A DNA stretch of 64,000 nt from assembly GCA_032158295.1 (NCBI GenBank), contig CM063243.1, positions 1,674,001-1,738,000 of the forward strand, given 5' to 3'. Below the pieces are notes generated by a model that had not been told where the DNA came from, ran no database searches, and saw nothing but the letters and a program-made list of their open reading frames with translations. Of the stretch, positions 1 through 12,300 are shown piece by piece; the stretch's first letter is position 1; every line of letters begins with the position of its first letter. Made by a program: the position numbers and the translations under genes. The stretch is from Pycnopodia helianthoides (lineage: Eukaryota; Echinodermata; Asteroidea; Forcipulatida; Asteriidae).

Positions 1-459
1 TGATTCTTTAAAATTTATTAATTATTTTTGGTATGCAAGTGCTCCCCAAACAAGGCTAAAAGCCACTCTTGGTGAGGGGCTACAAGAAGAAAATATTTAA
101 GATGAAAATAATTCAGAGGAGCTGAAGGTAGGAATTGAAATGACGGCTGACACAGCTAGGATCAGCCTTTTCATAAGTTTACACTACAACAACTGACATC
201 AATCAAGTTAAAGCATGCGCCAGTGGTTCACTAGTGCATGTTATTGAGTTGTTAATAATAATGAATTTACCCATGCCCATATTTATCAGTCGGGTCCAAC
301 CTTATGAATTTTTATTTGGATTTTTCAGTCAGTCTGTAAACCTAGTCTGAGAGGTTTGTGTTGATAGAATATTACAAGCAAGATCTTGGCCAAATAATCA
401 TTGAAACAACTTGAGCAATTTCATCATTGGAAACTAAATTGCCATCAGAAACAATTACT
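1..459. other. No gene recognised
   Basis: AT-rich sequence at the window edge. I see no open frame, splice pattern or repeat that I can name. It lies where further RPAP1 exons on the minus strand could be sought, but none was recognised. Confidence 0.4.
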
Positions 460-711
460 TTAACGGTTTTTGAACATGGGTTTGTTCAAAACAGAGTTTA
501 TTACCTTCCAAGTGTTTTGAATACTGTTTTTATTTTGTACTATTTCCTCTTCGAATTTGTGAGCGTAATACATGGAAATAGCTTGGATTTTTGTTTTTAG
601 CATACTTATTTTATATTGGATTGTAGGATTAGACCAACATTGGCAATAATGTTTTTTCCCCCTTACAATCCCAAAACTTTCTAGACGATTGCTTATTACA
701 AGGTCAGGCAT
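460..711 (-). pseudogene. LINE ORF2 fragment between endonuclease and reverse transcriptase
   Basis: An open stretch of 83 codons contains the pattern YYxxKFxxxI followed by NTWKVINSVLNK. This is the spacer typical of CR1/L2/Jockey-type non-LTR retrotransposons, just upstream of the reverse transcriptase domain (family knowledge). No endonuclease or reverse transcriptase motif is adjacent, so it is a fragment of a dead element. The identification rests on one short motif and is moderate. Confidence 0.5.
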
Positions 712-1319
712 TCAAATCTTATTTGAAGTCCAAACACTTCGGTGTGGAGTGACAAAGGAGAAGAGGATATGGGAGGATTGAGGCCTCATTCTAGCAAAAA
801 TGCCTAGTCTGTAAAGGTTTAAATGGAATTAAGTGATCCAAGGAGTATTTGATGAATATTTGCAACTAGATTGATGGTTCTGAAGTTTTTATGAAATGTC
901 TTTATATCCTAGAATTAGTTTTAAATTTTACCATCAAGGTGTTTGCACACTGCGCGTCGCTTGCTTGGTTTGTTGACATTGTATACCCACTTTGAATCAC
1001 GTGACTCCGGACGCCGATTGTGTGTTTTAATACAAGTATATTCGCTATACTATTAGAACATAAGAGTTGGGGGATTATCAGTACAATGTCTATAAAGATT
1101 GATAAATGACATGAAATATCAGATATCAAATTACCAAGTTTTGGACATGGTAATGTAACATGTCCATAAGGGTAGCAGTAGGCTTTACCAATAGACACCA
1201 CCCGGACTTCGATTGTGTGTATTAATAGGAGACAAATGGGTCATAAATACATCAATAAAGAACTAGGAACTAGAATTTGACGAAATACCTAAATAGATGA
1301 TAAAGTTACCAAAGAGTAA
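712..1319. other. Non-coding stretch without recognised features
   Basis: Only short chance frames are present. Two similar phrases ending in gattgtgtgt (near 1015 and 1210) hint at an old internal duplication, but nothing is identifiable. Confidence 0.3.
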
Positions 1320-1490
1320 TTCTAATCTATGTAAGAGAAAAGAGCAAACGTGTTGAAGAGGGGTTATACGCTTTGTAAACAACACCTGCAATAACACTTT
1401 CAGCTTTTGGAAAAGAAATTTTGACAAAATAATGATTTAAATGTGTCACATGAAATATTATGGTCCTCTCTACCTCTATATCATTCAATG
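1320..1490 (-). repeat. Segment shared in inverse orientation with 55555-55740
   Basis: Read on the minus strand, this segment runs from the phrase agaggtagagaggacc to ggtaactttatcatctattta. The same phrases occur in the same order on the plus strand at 55555-55740. In both places it lies 3' of a lectin sequence. Similarity stops abruptly after catctattta, which marks a breakpoint. It is either an insertion or ancestral lectin 3' flank. Confidence 0.75.
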
Positions 1491-1678
1491 TCAATGCACT
1501 GGAGATACAGAGTGCAAGATGCAACCCCGAATCCTGCTTTAGCGCCCTGCCTGTTGTCTGTTGCTTATCAATACAGAGTTGTTTGTTCCTTTACCATAAG
1601 ACACTGTTCAACCTCTCGAAGCTATCATATAAAGTTGAATGCATTTAATGACAGTCAATTAGTTTATCACGGATTCAC

Positions 1679-2176
1679 TCAGAACCTGGCTGCTATTTTA
1701 CAAACGGATCTTCTAGAGTAATTACACGGCAGGTCATTCCACAAGAAGTCGTCTGTAGTGTCCATTATCTCGACACAGTCTCCATCACCACTGGGTTCAC
1801 CAGTGTTCCAGTTGGTGTAGCCTCCGAATGGACTGCTGTCCATCCAGACAAATCTACTGGATCCATCCTTGTGGTAGCCGAACCAGGTTTTCATGCCACC
1901 TTTACCAAATGTGGATGTAATGAGCAGGACGAGGAAGTCATATTCCTCTTGGCTCATAATGGACGCCAGATGAGATGGTATGCCAAGGCGTGACAAACCC
2001 TGACAGTACTGTTCAGCTTCATCAAAGGTCTTGGCATCCGCCACGAGAAGGTAGCAATGATTCCCAAAACTTGTCCATGGACTGATGCAGGACATGCAGG
2101 GAGATACCGTCAGGAAATGCGACTGAAGGAGAGCTACAAGAATACCGAAAGTGATGACCCTTAAAGAACTCGCCAT
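1679..2176 (-). CDS. Secreted C-type lectin domain protein (L0, 165 aa)
   Basis: Intronless gene for a small secreted C-type lectin. I start at the only ATG consistent with the paralogues (protein begins MASSLRV), followed by a hydrophobic signal peptide of about residues 1-26. One CTLD fills the rest. Cysteines at 27, 30, 41, 58, 134, 151 and 159 fit a long-form CTLD with pairs 30/41, 58/159 and 134/151. The calcium/sugar loop reads EPS (127-129) and the second calcium motif is WND (146-148). EPN is the mannose-type motif in this family, so EPS with WND suggests retained calcium binding with uncertain sugar preference. Likely role: extracellular glycan binding in immunity (inference). It is the only lectin here on the minus strand and ends in RF-stop, like the outlying copies rather than the main array. 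Confidence 0.88.
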   Translation of the reverse strand: MASSLRVITFGILVALLQSHFLTVSPCMSCISPWTSFGNHCYLLVADAKTFDEAEQYCQGLSRLGIPSHLASIMSQEEYDFLVLLITSTFGKGGMKTWFGYHKDGSSRFVWMDSSPFGGYTNWNTGEPSGDGDCVEIMDTTDDFLWNDLPCNYSRRSVCKIAARF

Positions 2177-2420
2177 GCTCAGGAACCAAAAGCAGTCTGC
2201 TATCAAAGACTAGAGGAACTGACAACTTGATCAAGGATGTTTGCAACTATGATAGAGCAAAGGCATTCACTGTTGCTGGCTTCTAAATTCCTTATTCTAT
2301 GTAGCTTGTTATGAATGACCACACCAATAATGGCTAATTATGCGGAGATGGTGTCAGTTGCATGGTAATTGTGACGACACCAACATTTTGTCATATAATT
2401 TTCTACCCCTTTCTTTACCT
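2177..2420 (-). promoter_or_regulatory. Upstream region of lectin L0
   Basis: On the minus strand the phrases tgaatgcctttgctctatc and gttgtcagttcctctagtc match the upstream regions of the array lectins. The TATA-like block that follows tctatcg elsewhere is degenerate here. The promoter role is inferred from conservation between paralogues. Confidence 0.5.
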
Positions 2421-3035
2421 TTGTTGCAATATACATGTACATGTACCTGGTTGACAGCATCATCTGTCAGGCATGCAACTGTAACTTCACCAAAAAAGAG
2501 GAAATTACAAAATTTCAATGATTTGTACAGTATTTTTCACTTTTTGAATGGTAAAACTGAGAATAAAAAAGCTCTTTGCTTAAGGCATTTTCAATTTGTG
2601 TTCGTTAACAATGCACACAGAGAACCAACTACCTACCTCAGTTAAATGATGGTTATTATAAATTGTTCATAATTTAGCATACATTATACAATTTGTTTTT
2701 TTATGAACGCAAAGAATGGAAGACACGTCGCAGTCAAATAGATTGATGGTTATGCTTATAATTAGGCAATGATAGCAAGGTCCATCAATAACCCATGCTG
2801 TTTTCTCATGCATAATCTAAGGCAATATTATAGGCCTAATTATGTTAAAAGGTCACTTTCAGCATCAAGAAATAAAAATGTTAAATGGATCAGTGTAAAG
2901 ACGATCGACAATTTACCTTGTTCATAAAAAACAAAAGTTGTTACTTGGCACTTGATAACATCATCATGACGTCAGTCTAGCAGAAACTTTACTAGTATGG
3001 TTTGGGTCTTTGTACAACATATATATAAAGTTTAA

Positions 3036-3620
3036 CCCTTTAGCCACTGCACCGCCTAGCCGCCCAAAGCGGTACACTGTTACACGCAGTAGGAGAAATC
3101 GTTCACCAGCTTGTGTTTATTTGGAGAAATAAAAGTAACATCAAAATGAACTAGGTCAAGTCAATAGCAATCATTTTTTTATTTCCCCCTTTCACAGTTG
3201 CCTTGCTAAATGTTAACGCTAATGATGATTGCATAGTTGTAGCTCTTATCAACACCACGCTCATATGTAGCCAAAAATGTAATTTTCTTTCATCATGATG
3301 ATACTGTAAAATACTAATGCCTTAGCAATTAATCAGTATGAGCATTTGGTGCCACGTAAAAACCTTCACAAAAGTACATTGTGTATTGCACTCAAAATAA
3401 CCGCCATGAAATTTAACAAGAGGCACTTATTGTTCCAAGGGACTTATCACTTGCCGAATTAAAATAAGCTGTAATTATTAAACGACAATTTTAACGAAAG
3501 GTCAAAACAATGTTTTCAGAAATAGGCCTAATGAACCAAGGTTCTAGCAATTTTCTGCAAGAATCTTGATGACTAAAAAAAAACATTTCAGCAAGCTCGG
3601 GCGGTGCAGGGACTAGAGAG
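3036..3620. mobile_element. piggyBac-like MITE with TTAA target duplication
   Basis: The 585 bp element is flanked by TTAA at 3032-3035 and 3621-3624. Its ends are inverted repeats: left CCCTTTAGCCACTGCACCGC, right (minus strand) CTCTCTAGTCCCTGCACCGC, matching at 17 of the first 21 positions. No transposase frame is present, so it is non-autonomous. The flanks occur in inverse orientation at about 20730-20880 joined through a single TTAA, an intact empty site. Confidence 0.85.
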
Positions 3621-3699
3621 TTAATAGGTTTTGTGAACTTAACAGTGTTGCTTTTGCTTGCAAAGAAAAGTTGAGAGGACGAAGTCATGGGACTCTTAC

Positions 3700-6140
3700 A
3701 TATTACTTATATAGGATGTAAATCTTGGCTACACCGGGACACCTTAGCATGTGTTTTCCTGGTCACCCAGAAAACAGCACTTCCTTTTTACCACAGTTTC
3801 ATAAACAAGCTTCTATTTACGCTACCTAATACTATAGTTGTATTGAAACAACTTCAACAATCAAAGACAAGATTGAATCGTATTAGAAACAGTGTGTGAC
3901 GAAGGCACCTTTTTTAAAACATATGCTCTCAAAAAAGGCCTATGGAGTTTAACTTTTTCTTTTGGAATGTATTTTTTTCACCACAAATAACATAGACAAT
4001 TTTAAAAATTGGGAAACTCTGCCATATTGAGAACGAGCTTGAGCTATCAACTCCTTCACAGTTTTGTGGCACAAAAAGACTTGCCAAAACACACCCCAGG
4101 TGCATGAAGGTTAAAAAGTATGTTTTGTTGTTAAATAACAAAACTTAAGGTTTTAAAAAGGATTTATTTTAATCTGAAAGCTCACTTCTTGTGGTTTTAC
4201 ATTTTCGAATTAAATCTTAGCCCAAGGGATCAGCTTTACGAAAGACAATTCGATTTTTTAAAATTTAGTTTCTGATTTGGTAAATGAGGGGCTTTAAATG
4301 TTACTTTTTATTTCGTCTTTTGAGTGTTTCGTTGACAACATAAATCAAGCAGGAACAGAAACTCTTACAAAATCTACAAGAACAACATTACAGAGGTTTT
4401 ACAAGTCTTCGGATACATGTATGGATACGGATACGTCAACACTTTTTATGTTCACATGACGTGTAATCGTGGCGTCTATGTTTTGCATGGACGTTAACAA
4501 CGGATACAAGAGTTCATACGCGCACATTAAAAAAGGGACACCATTTGCAGATTGTAGTTGTACTTTTGCTCTAGATTGACAACATTTTCCACAATATTGC
4601 TTTTATGGTGTCAACCATGATACAGATAGAAATGTGTTTATTATTTGTAAGCAAAAAATGAGAAATTTGCTGTGTAAACAGGGTCTCTATTTTGCCATGC
4701 TTGTTTGAAACTTTCTTGACACACATGTTTAACGTTAGGCCTATACCCATACCACGTTGGTCCAAAAATGAAGTTGAACAAAAAAATACTATTCACTCAA
4801 ATTCTTTAACGTACCAAGAAACATATTCAAAAAGGTTTTTTATTTGTTTTGCTCACAAAAAAATGTGTGCCAATGTATTTATGTATTTATTGATTAACCC
4901 TTATGCCAAACTAGGTGTAGTACCAAGTTAACTATAGGCAAAAAAATACTTCAAACCCCCCCCCCAAAAAAAAAAACTATAACAGTCAAAACACATATTT
5001 ATTGTGCCTGCAGGAATTAGTATTAACTCATGAGTCACCCATACGCTGTTCATCAATAAAAAGGAATGCTTTCCACTAAACTGGTCCCCTGTCTTTATCC
5101 GAAAGGATAAAGACAGGCACTGGTCTTACAGGCCCAATGATTTCATTGGATACAATGATTTCATTGGATAAATGTGCAGTGACGTAAGCTTTTCATATCT
5201 GTGTTTATGATTGGTCCGAGGGGAGGTTATTTGTCAGCTTGCACTTTCAACTGTCTGCATGCAGCGTGTGCATAATGTATGTTACATCTTGTAATGTTGT
5301 TTTATTCACTATGTATGGTGTGTACATGTATGTGAATAGACTGCGAATCTCTGCTTGAAATGAGTGCGAGGTCAAAGGTACATCTGGCAGCATCCGGTCA
5401 GGCAGGTATTAGGCGTTATTCACAAGCCTCGAAGCGGGACGTCAGATGTTCAGGTTATTTTTCCCTGCGATTCAGTTTTTTACTTGCTGTCCACAGTTCA
5501 TGAGAGGGCGCTGTAATCAGTCATAAACTTTGAGAATGGTGCCCGGTTCGGGAACGCTTTCCTGCAAATTATGCACGCGATGTCTTGACAGTTCACGGTG
5601 GCGTGGATTTCATGCACAAACCTACATTATGAAACCCCACATGACAGTGTTTCAGCCAACCAGGATAGAGAACCAGCAAGAGGTGTGTTATAAAACACTT
5701 TCACCGACTCCAAAATCTTGTGTTATCCTTTTGATACCGCCTGATTGCATACTTTCGTCACATAGGAAAAGGCACCCAAATGAAAAATGCACATGCAGTT
5801 GACAATTCACATTCCTAACCGTTTTGCTATAGCATGTTTCACTTGGCAGCCTTCCAAATTCATCTTTCAGTAGTGTTGCTGCAAAAAGCAACACCACACC
5901 TTTTCCACATAAAACAAAAGCCAAATACAAAAATATTCATCCAATGTAACTTGGCGCATGAAGTTACCCAAGTTTGCACGCCAACCAACGGTACGTTCCT
6001 TGGTCTTCGTCTCCAATTTGTCCCCCTTTAGGAGCACTGGTTTAACCCCTAATTTTAGGTTGTTAGTTTATTTTTTGTGATAATAAGCCTCCTATAAATT
6101 TTTGATAAAGAAAACCTTAACCGGAAACAATTTTGAATTC
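3700..6140. other. Long stretch without recognised gene
   Basis: I looked here for the next RPAP1 exons on the minus strand and saw none. Open frames are short and unlike known families. C and A homopolymers occur near 4955-4975. A near-duplicate phrase around aatgatttcattggata lies at 5138-5172. Confidence 0.4.
5088..5117. repeat. Perfect 13-bp inverted repeat with GAAA loop
   Basis: CCTGTCTTTATCC, loop GAAA, then GGATAAAGACAGG. A transcript of either strand would form a stable hairpin. No neighbouring gene explains it, and it may be the remains of a foldback element. Confidence 0.7.
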
Positions 6141-6219
6141 ATTAGAAATTTATGGAGCAATGTATGAATGAAATGAGACTGTGATTACAGTAAATCTTCC
6201 CCCCCAGCCATGCACTTAC

Positions 6220-6381
6220 CTTGATAGCATCTTTCTCCGCAATGTGAGGATCAGATCGATCTTTCTCCTGAATCTCTTCTCCTTCTTCAGTTACATCTTC
6301 AGTATCATCTGATGATGAGTTTGGAAGCATTGGGGGAACCTCCATACCACGATGCCAACTGAATACACGATCCAATGTACC
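6220..6381 (-). CDS. RPAP1: RPAP1 exon 11 (last one seen)
   Basis: 54 codons, phase 0 at both ends, acceptor tcctag and donor GTAAGTGC. It contains FSWHRGMEVPPMLP followed by a very acidic stretch, as in the family, and stops at DAIK. The next family segment (a helical repeat region) is not found downstream. Confidence 0.88.
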
Positions 6382-9300
6382 CTAGGATAAGAAAATACAC
6401 CACTGGCTATGACTTGTTCTATATTTTAAATGCTTCAAAACGTTGGGTAGCACTGAGATATTCTTAAACCTTACCTCTGGCATTCTGCCTTGAACCAACT
6501 CATGTTTATCAGGGTTCTTCATGCCTCAATTGAGGCATTATTACTCACAGACTTTTGAGTATTTCAGACTCATGAAAACTCCCTTCTCAACATGAGTTTC
6601 CTTAGCTCATCTTCAGGCTGTACAAGCAGCACTGTTAAGGCCTCAATGGAGGTTCTTATAATTCCATCATTGACCATTGACTTGTGAGTATTCCATACTC
6701 ATGAGAACTCCCTTCACAACATGAGTTTCCTTAGCTCATACCCAGGTTGCACAGCAGCATTGCGTCAATGGAGGAAGCTATAACTTCATTTTTGACTCAG
6801 GAGTATTGCTTACCGATGAGAACTCCCTAACTCAACATGACTGTCCTCAGCTCATCTCCAAGCTGTACAAGCAGCACTGTTAAGGCCTCAAGCGGCACTG
6901 TTAAGGAGGATGTTAGAATTCTAACATTGAGTCATGAGTATTTCTTACTCATGAGAAATCCCTTTTCAACATGTCTTTCTTTATCTCATCTCCAGGCTGA
7001 AATGGATTATGTTATAATTCTATCATTGACTCGTGAGTATTGCTTACTGATCAGAAATACCTTTTCAATATGAGTTGTCTTACCTCATCTCCAGGCTGGA
7101 CAAGTAGCGCTGCTAAGGCCTCCATGGTTGAAGCTATAACTCCTTCATTGACGCTGTCCAACGACCATCTTAAGAGAAATAGTATCCCAGACTCCAAGAG
7201 CTGAGGAAGCAAGGGCTCCAAGAGTTCTCCTCCTAGCTGTTTCAGTCGGCACTGAAAAAAAAAAAAATTAATCATGACAAAAATTATCATTTCTTCATCA
7301 TGTCTTATTCATCCTGTTATTGGTGCTAATTGTGCTGTTGGATGTGTAATGAAATAAATAGATCTTCTAGAAATGAAACAATGATTAAATCTTTCCAGCA
7401 CCCTGTAAGAGTTAGTCAGTTACCTCATACTTGAACGAATAAATATCTTCTCTTAACTTAACCACTCAAGTCATTGTTCTGAAGAAAAATTCTGTGAAAA
7501 CCTGTGGTATCATTTTTCAGAATTTCTTTTAAGCTTCTTGAGTAATCGTTTTCCTTTGAAATATCGTTGCCACAATGAAATCCTGACTTGACAAAGGAAA
7601 GGCAACAAAGGTTCTCATAATTAGCACTGGGATTTAATGTTGTCCTGTGAGAAAATATGAGTGAAATTCCCTGAACCTTGACTGTGAGCCATGGCCGATG
7701 ATCTGCCATGGTATGCTGGAATCTCAGAAGGCTCAGGCTTACCTCCTATTGAGCCGATTACACAAATAAACAATGGTGGCAGTCTGTCCATTCTTGTATG
7801 CCACTAAACATCAGAACAAAGGTCTGGAATTGGGGGTTACACAATAACCCCCTGGAAAAGGGATATTACAAGGCATATTTTCAGCACCAGGTGTCCCTCT
7901 TTGTACGGGGAAACAAAGCGTAGCACGGTAGGTGCATGCCTGTACACAAAAGTCTGGGAGTATATTTCTGTCAGCCGTCCAGCTGCCAGCAAAAAATTGA
8001 GGGCAATCCTAAGTTGTTCCAGTCTTAATAAACTTGTTGGCATGTACTGGCATCCGAAAAGAAGTGGTTAAATCTAATTCTATTTAATACCATGTTTGTT
8101 AGTTTGGTTGAAAACATCATCGTTACTTTTCTTACATTGTAGATAATTCTTGCTAGAGTCTGCAATGCGAGAACTTGTTGTTGAGTGACGGCGCTACGTG
8201 ACAATGTAAACAACTCCTCCAGAGAGTAACCTGGTACCTAGAAATAAACAGAAAGCCAGTTGAAGTAGACAGTTGACTTTAAGAAGATGGATGGTTTAAG
8301 GAGATAGGCAGGTCATAAAAAGACGGTGGGGAGAAGGAGGCAATACTTAAAGACATTGCCGAGCAGTCTAGTGCCAAGACTCAAGTTCTGGTGGAAAAGT
8401 CAACAGAATTAAATCCTTGAACAAGACACTTAACTATAAATTGCTTCTCTCCACCAAGGAGTAAATGGGTACCTATGAGGGGAGAGGTGGTTCTTGTGAT
8501 TGACTTAGCTTGATGCGCTGGCAGCACAAGCTGCATACTCCCCAGGGAGCTAAGATAATCTAAGGAACAAAATAAATGGCCCAATGGTTTAAGTTTGCTA
8601 AGGATATCCACTGTCCAAATTGTGAGACATTTTCTTGTGGTTGAATTAAAGTGTAATATATGTGATTTTGTTTAACACTAATAATACAAGTACATGTCAA
8701 CTTCACAACATCTGACAAAACCTGCAGCCAAGGCATCTAACCACACTCTCAAAACATAGTCATAGCTGCGTAAACTAACCTAGCCTTGGAATAGTTTCAT
8801 ACAGCTGCTTAAGCAGACAATATTGCTCAACACTTTTATGCTATTGCAAGAATGAGGGTATCAGTCACAGATGGTACATTTCAAATGTTATTTTGGCTCA
8901 ATCTGGTAAAGCATTGTTGTGCTTAGCTACTATTTGTGCTTAAGCAGCTTCATAGAGCTGCTTAAACAGACAATATTTTTTTTAAACATTGTTGTGCTAA
9001 GCAAATCTTAGCAGGATACCGTTCAAAGATGGTGCATGTGAAATGGTACTTTGGCTGGTAACCTTATTCTGGTAAGCATAATTTGGGTGTGCTTAGCTAC
9101 TTTCTGTGCTTAAGCAGCTCTATGAAATGGGGCCCTGATCTGAAACTCAACCACTCTATCTATGTCTAAGGCCATGTCCGAATTGGTGGCTACAGCTCCG
9201 GCTACAGCTAGATTTCTGCATCATCATGCGTTGAAGTACAGTATGTCCTTAGCAACAGTTGTAGCCGTAACTGTAGCTGCCAATTCGGATATGGGCTAAC

Positions 9301-12300
9301 CTATCTACCTCTTGTTCATCACCATGGTGATGTAATCCCGTCCTAACTGATATATCTGCATCTCTTGCTATCAGATGTCCATTAAAGTCAAATCTAGCTT
9401 GGGATCCTTCTTTGGATTTTGCAGAAGGCTTTGGTAGATCCTTCATCCATTCTAGTTTCTCTGGCTCAGTCTTGTCCATGTGTACCCAGTCCTCCTTGAT
9501 GGTAATGGGGGCTGTAACAAAAAATGTCATATTTGAACATTTATTCAACCTTCGGTAACATTAAATTTTGAAATTTAATTCATTTTAATTCAATTATGTT
9601 TTGCACGACAGTAGTCCGAAGATCTAATACTGATGTGTGTACATAAAAATGACCAGACACGAATTCAAAATTAACCATCAAATATTAATTCGTGCCAACA
9701 CAAAGAATATTTTTTAAAACACACTTTTTTGTTTTGTTTAGACAAATTGATGTACAGCCACAGGCCTGCTTTGATCATGATGACACAGCCCCTTTAAAAG
9801 GTGAAACTTTAATCACATTTATAAAAGAACAACCTAGAATCTGATAAGTGATAAGAGATAATGCAAACTTACCGCTCTCCACTGACTTTTCTTCCGTTCC
9901 ATCAGACTCTTTGAAGTCAGAAGCTGGATCAGTAAACGATACAACTTTGCTACCTGTAGATCCTTGGCTTCCGGCGTTTTCTTGATTTGTAGCCAGAGGT
10001 CCGATGTCCATCGGTTCTGATGTTACGCTCAGACCATTGTTGCTTTTCTGTTGCGGTTTTGATGCATTTGACGATGATGGAGGGTTATGTCTCGACTGCA
10101 TGAATGATAGTAAGCTGGGATCTGCAATCAACAAATATAACCTCTAATTAAAATTTAAAACGGATTACTAAAGTGACACTTGCTATTCTTAATGATGCAG
10201 ATGTTAAATTTGCATCGAGGATAAAGAATATTAATTGGTTTTACCCACACACCGATATGTGTAAAGCACTGTATACTCAGTACTTTCCTGAGTCATGTAA
10301 TAAAATTCCACAGGCATGTTATTTGGGTGGGATTTGAACCCACAACCTTTACCATTCTAGAGCAGATGTCTTACCACTAGACCACCAAGATTTCCAGGTT
10401 CAAAGTTTGATTTTACAAACTCTATTATTACCTTGAAGATTTTATTTTAGAGCATAATGAGTAATACAAATTTACTTACTTATTGAATTTCCTTTCATAG
10501 AATTCAAAAATCATTGAAATCAGCCAAACAATGTCCAAGTTCTTGGTCTTTGTTTCCTAAGTGTGTTCTGAAAACCCAAACACTTTTTTGCACACAACCT
10601 TATGGCGCTCGATGTGTTTTTGCATTTTCGGATCTTCTACTCTAATTTGTAAGCAATTGCTAAATAACAATCCTATTTTATATTTACGTCACTGGAAAGA
10701 TCATTTTTCTTTCCAATGATGGTAAGCATGGGTATGGAGGTTGAACATGGACAAAACTACAGCTTTTTAAACAAATGGCCTTTGTCCAGGCTTGAGTGCT
10801 TTGTTTCTGTTATTTTGGGCGACCTATAGTCACCCTTTGGGCTCAAGCAGGATAAGTGCACAGTCGACTATAGTCCCCTGGGCTGAAAGGGTTAATATCA
10901 ACAGGTGCCGGCAGAAAGACATAAGGCTGTGCAACCTTCTGCTGGACATGTAAAGTACTTTTTGTCCCCCCCTAGAAGACCACAACTATTAAATGAGCTC
11001 ATTAAAACGGTGTACAGAGCGCATAGCTGTTACAAGTTTGCTGCTAGAATTACTCCAAAGACATGTGTTTCCATTTCTGAGCGGAACTTTTACTTTCCTG
11101 GAATGATTTATAAACGGCCAACAAAAAAATCTCTAATTGTCCAATAATTTTTCTTGAAAGACAATTTTGTTACACTAATTGCTTATGACCTTTTTTTCTT
11201 CAGATACACTATGTTTTTCATCTGGACACTTGATGATGTCCAACTCTTAATACCTTAGTCAAATCTATTAATACTATGTAATTATAAAAATATGAAAATA
11301 TTTGTCTCACAGGCAAATACATTGGCCATCCTGCATATGCTTGTTTCCTTTGGTTTTTATGGTTATTGTTGTTGTTGTTTGTTTGCTTGGATTTTTTTTT
11401 TGAGGGGGGGGGGTTACAAGGAACGGTTTAACACTTGGATCCAGAAAAACAGAATATACTCGCATTTAAAAACCATAACTCAAATTACTCCGTCAACAAA
11501 AGTTTCTTACCGAGCATTGCTTTTAATTTCTTCTGTTCTTCAAGTATTTCTGCCTCCGACATTGATTTAAGTTTGCTCAAATTCTCTTCGTGAATCTCTG
11601 TCACATCATCAGTGAGACTGCTTGATGGTTGACTAGACTGTCTGCAATCTGCGACTGATTCAGAATCAGCTTCACCGGTGTCCTGCATATCTTGAGGATC
11701 TTGTTTACTCCCGGTGCTTGGTCCCATGGATGGAGTTAACAGACTAGGGGTTTAACACCAAAGCTAGCAGGAGATGAGCTCTCAAACTGCTGGGCGAATA
11801 AACTATGTTTCTTTTTGGCTTTAGTACCACCCTGAGCTGCTGGCTGTAACAGATTCAAATCAACTCTTATAATGCATATTGTTTCAGCTTACACTGATGT
11901 TCGATAAGGGAGCGTCTCAAAAGTCAGGCACATTCTAGGCACAAAGGAACGTTCCCATCAGGCATATGCTTGCAATCCAGTAGACTGCCAGAATGTTCTG
12001 CTGCAGGGCTCGAATTTGACACCAGTGATTTTAGCATTGGGCCAGTAAACTCATGACCAGACAAGTCCGGCGGTCTTGTGGTTTCAATTCAATAACAATT
12101 CATGCACATGTAGCTCACTCTATAATGTCTTGAACAGAAACAAATTATGTTCAAATGTTGACTTTGAGTAATGATTTGAACATAATACCCTTAAAGACAA
12201 ATGAGGTAAATCTTCTCTATATGTCTTAGTGCTTGTTCAATTACATGCAAGTTAAACTGTGCAAGGAAGTGTTTTCTCAGTATGAATCTGGTCTTGTAAA

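Noticed and set aside
10324..10392. Possible tRNA gene on the minus strand
   Set aside because: A and B boxes are present but the anticodon stem does not pair; it is a SINE head.
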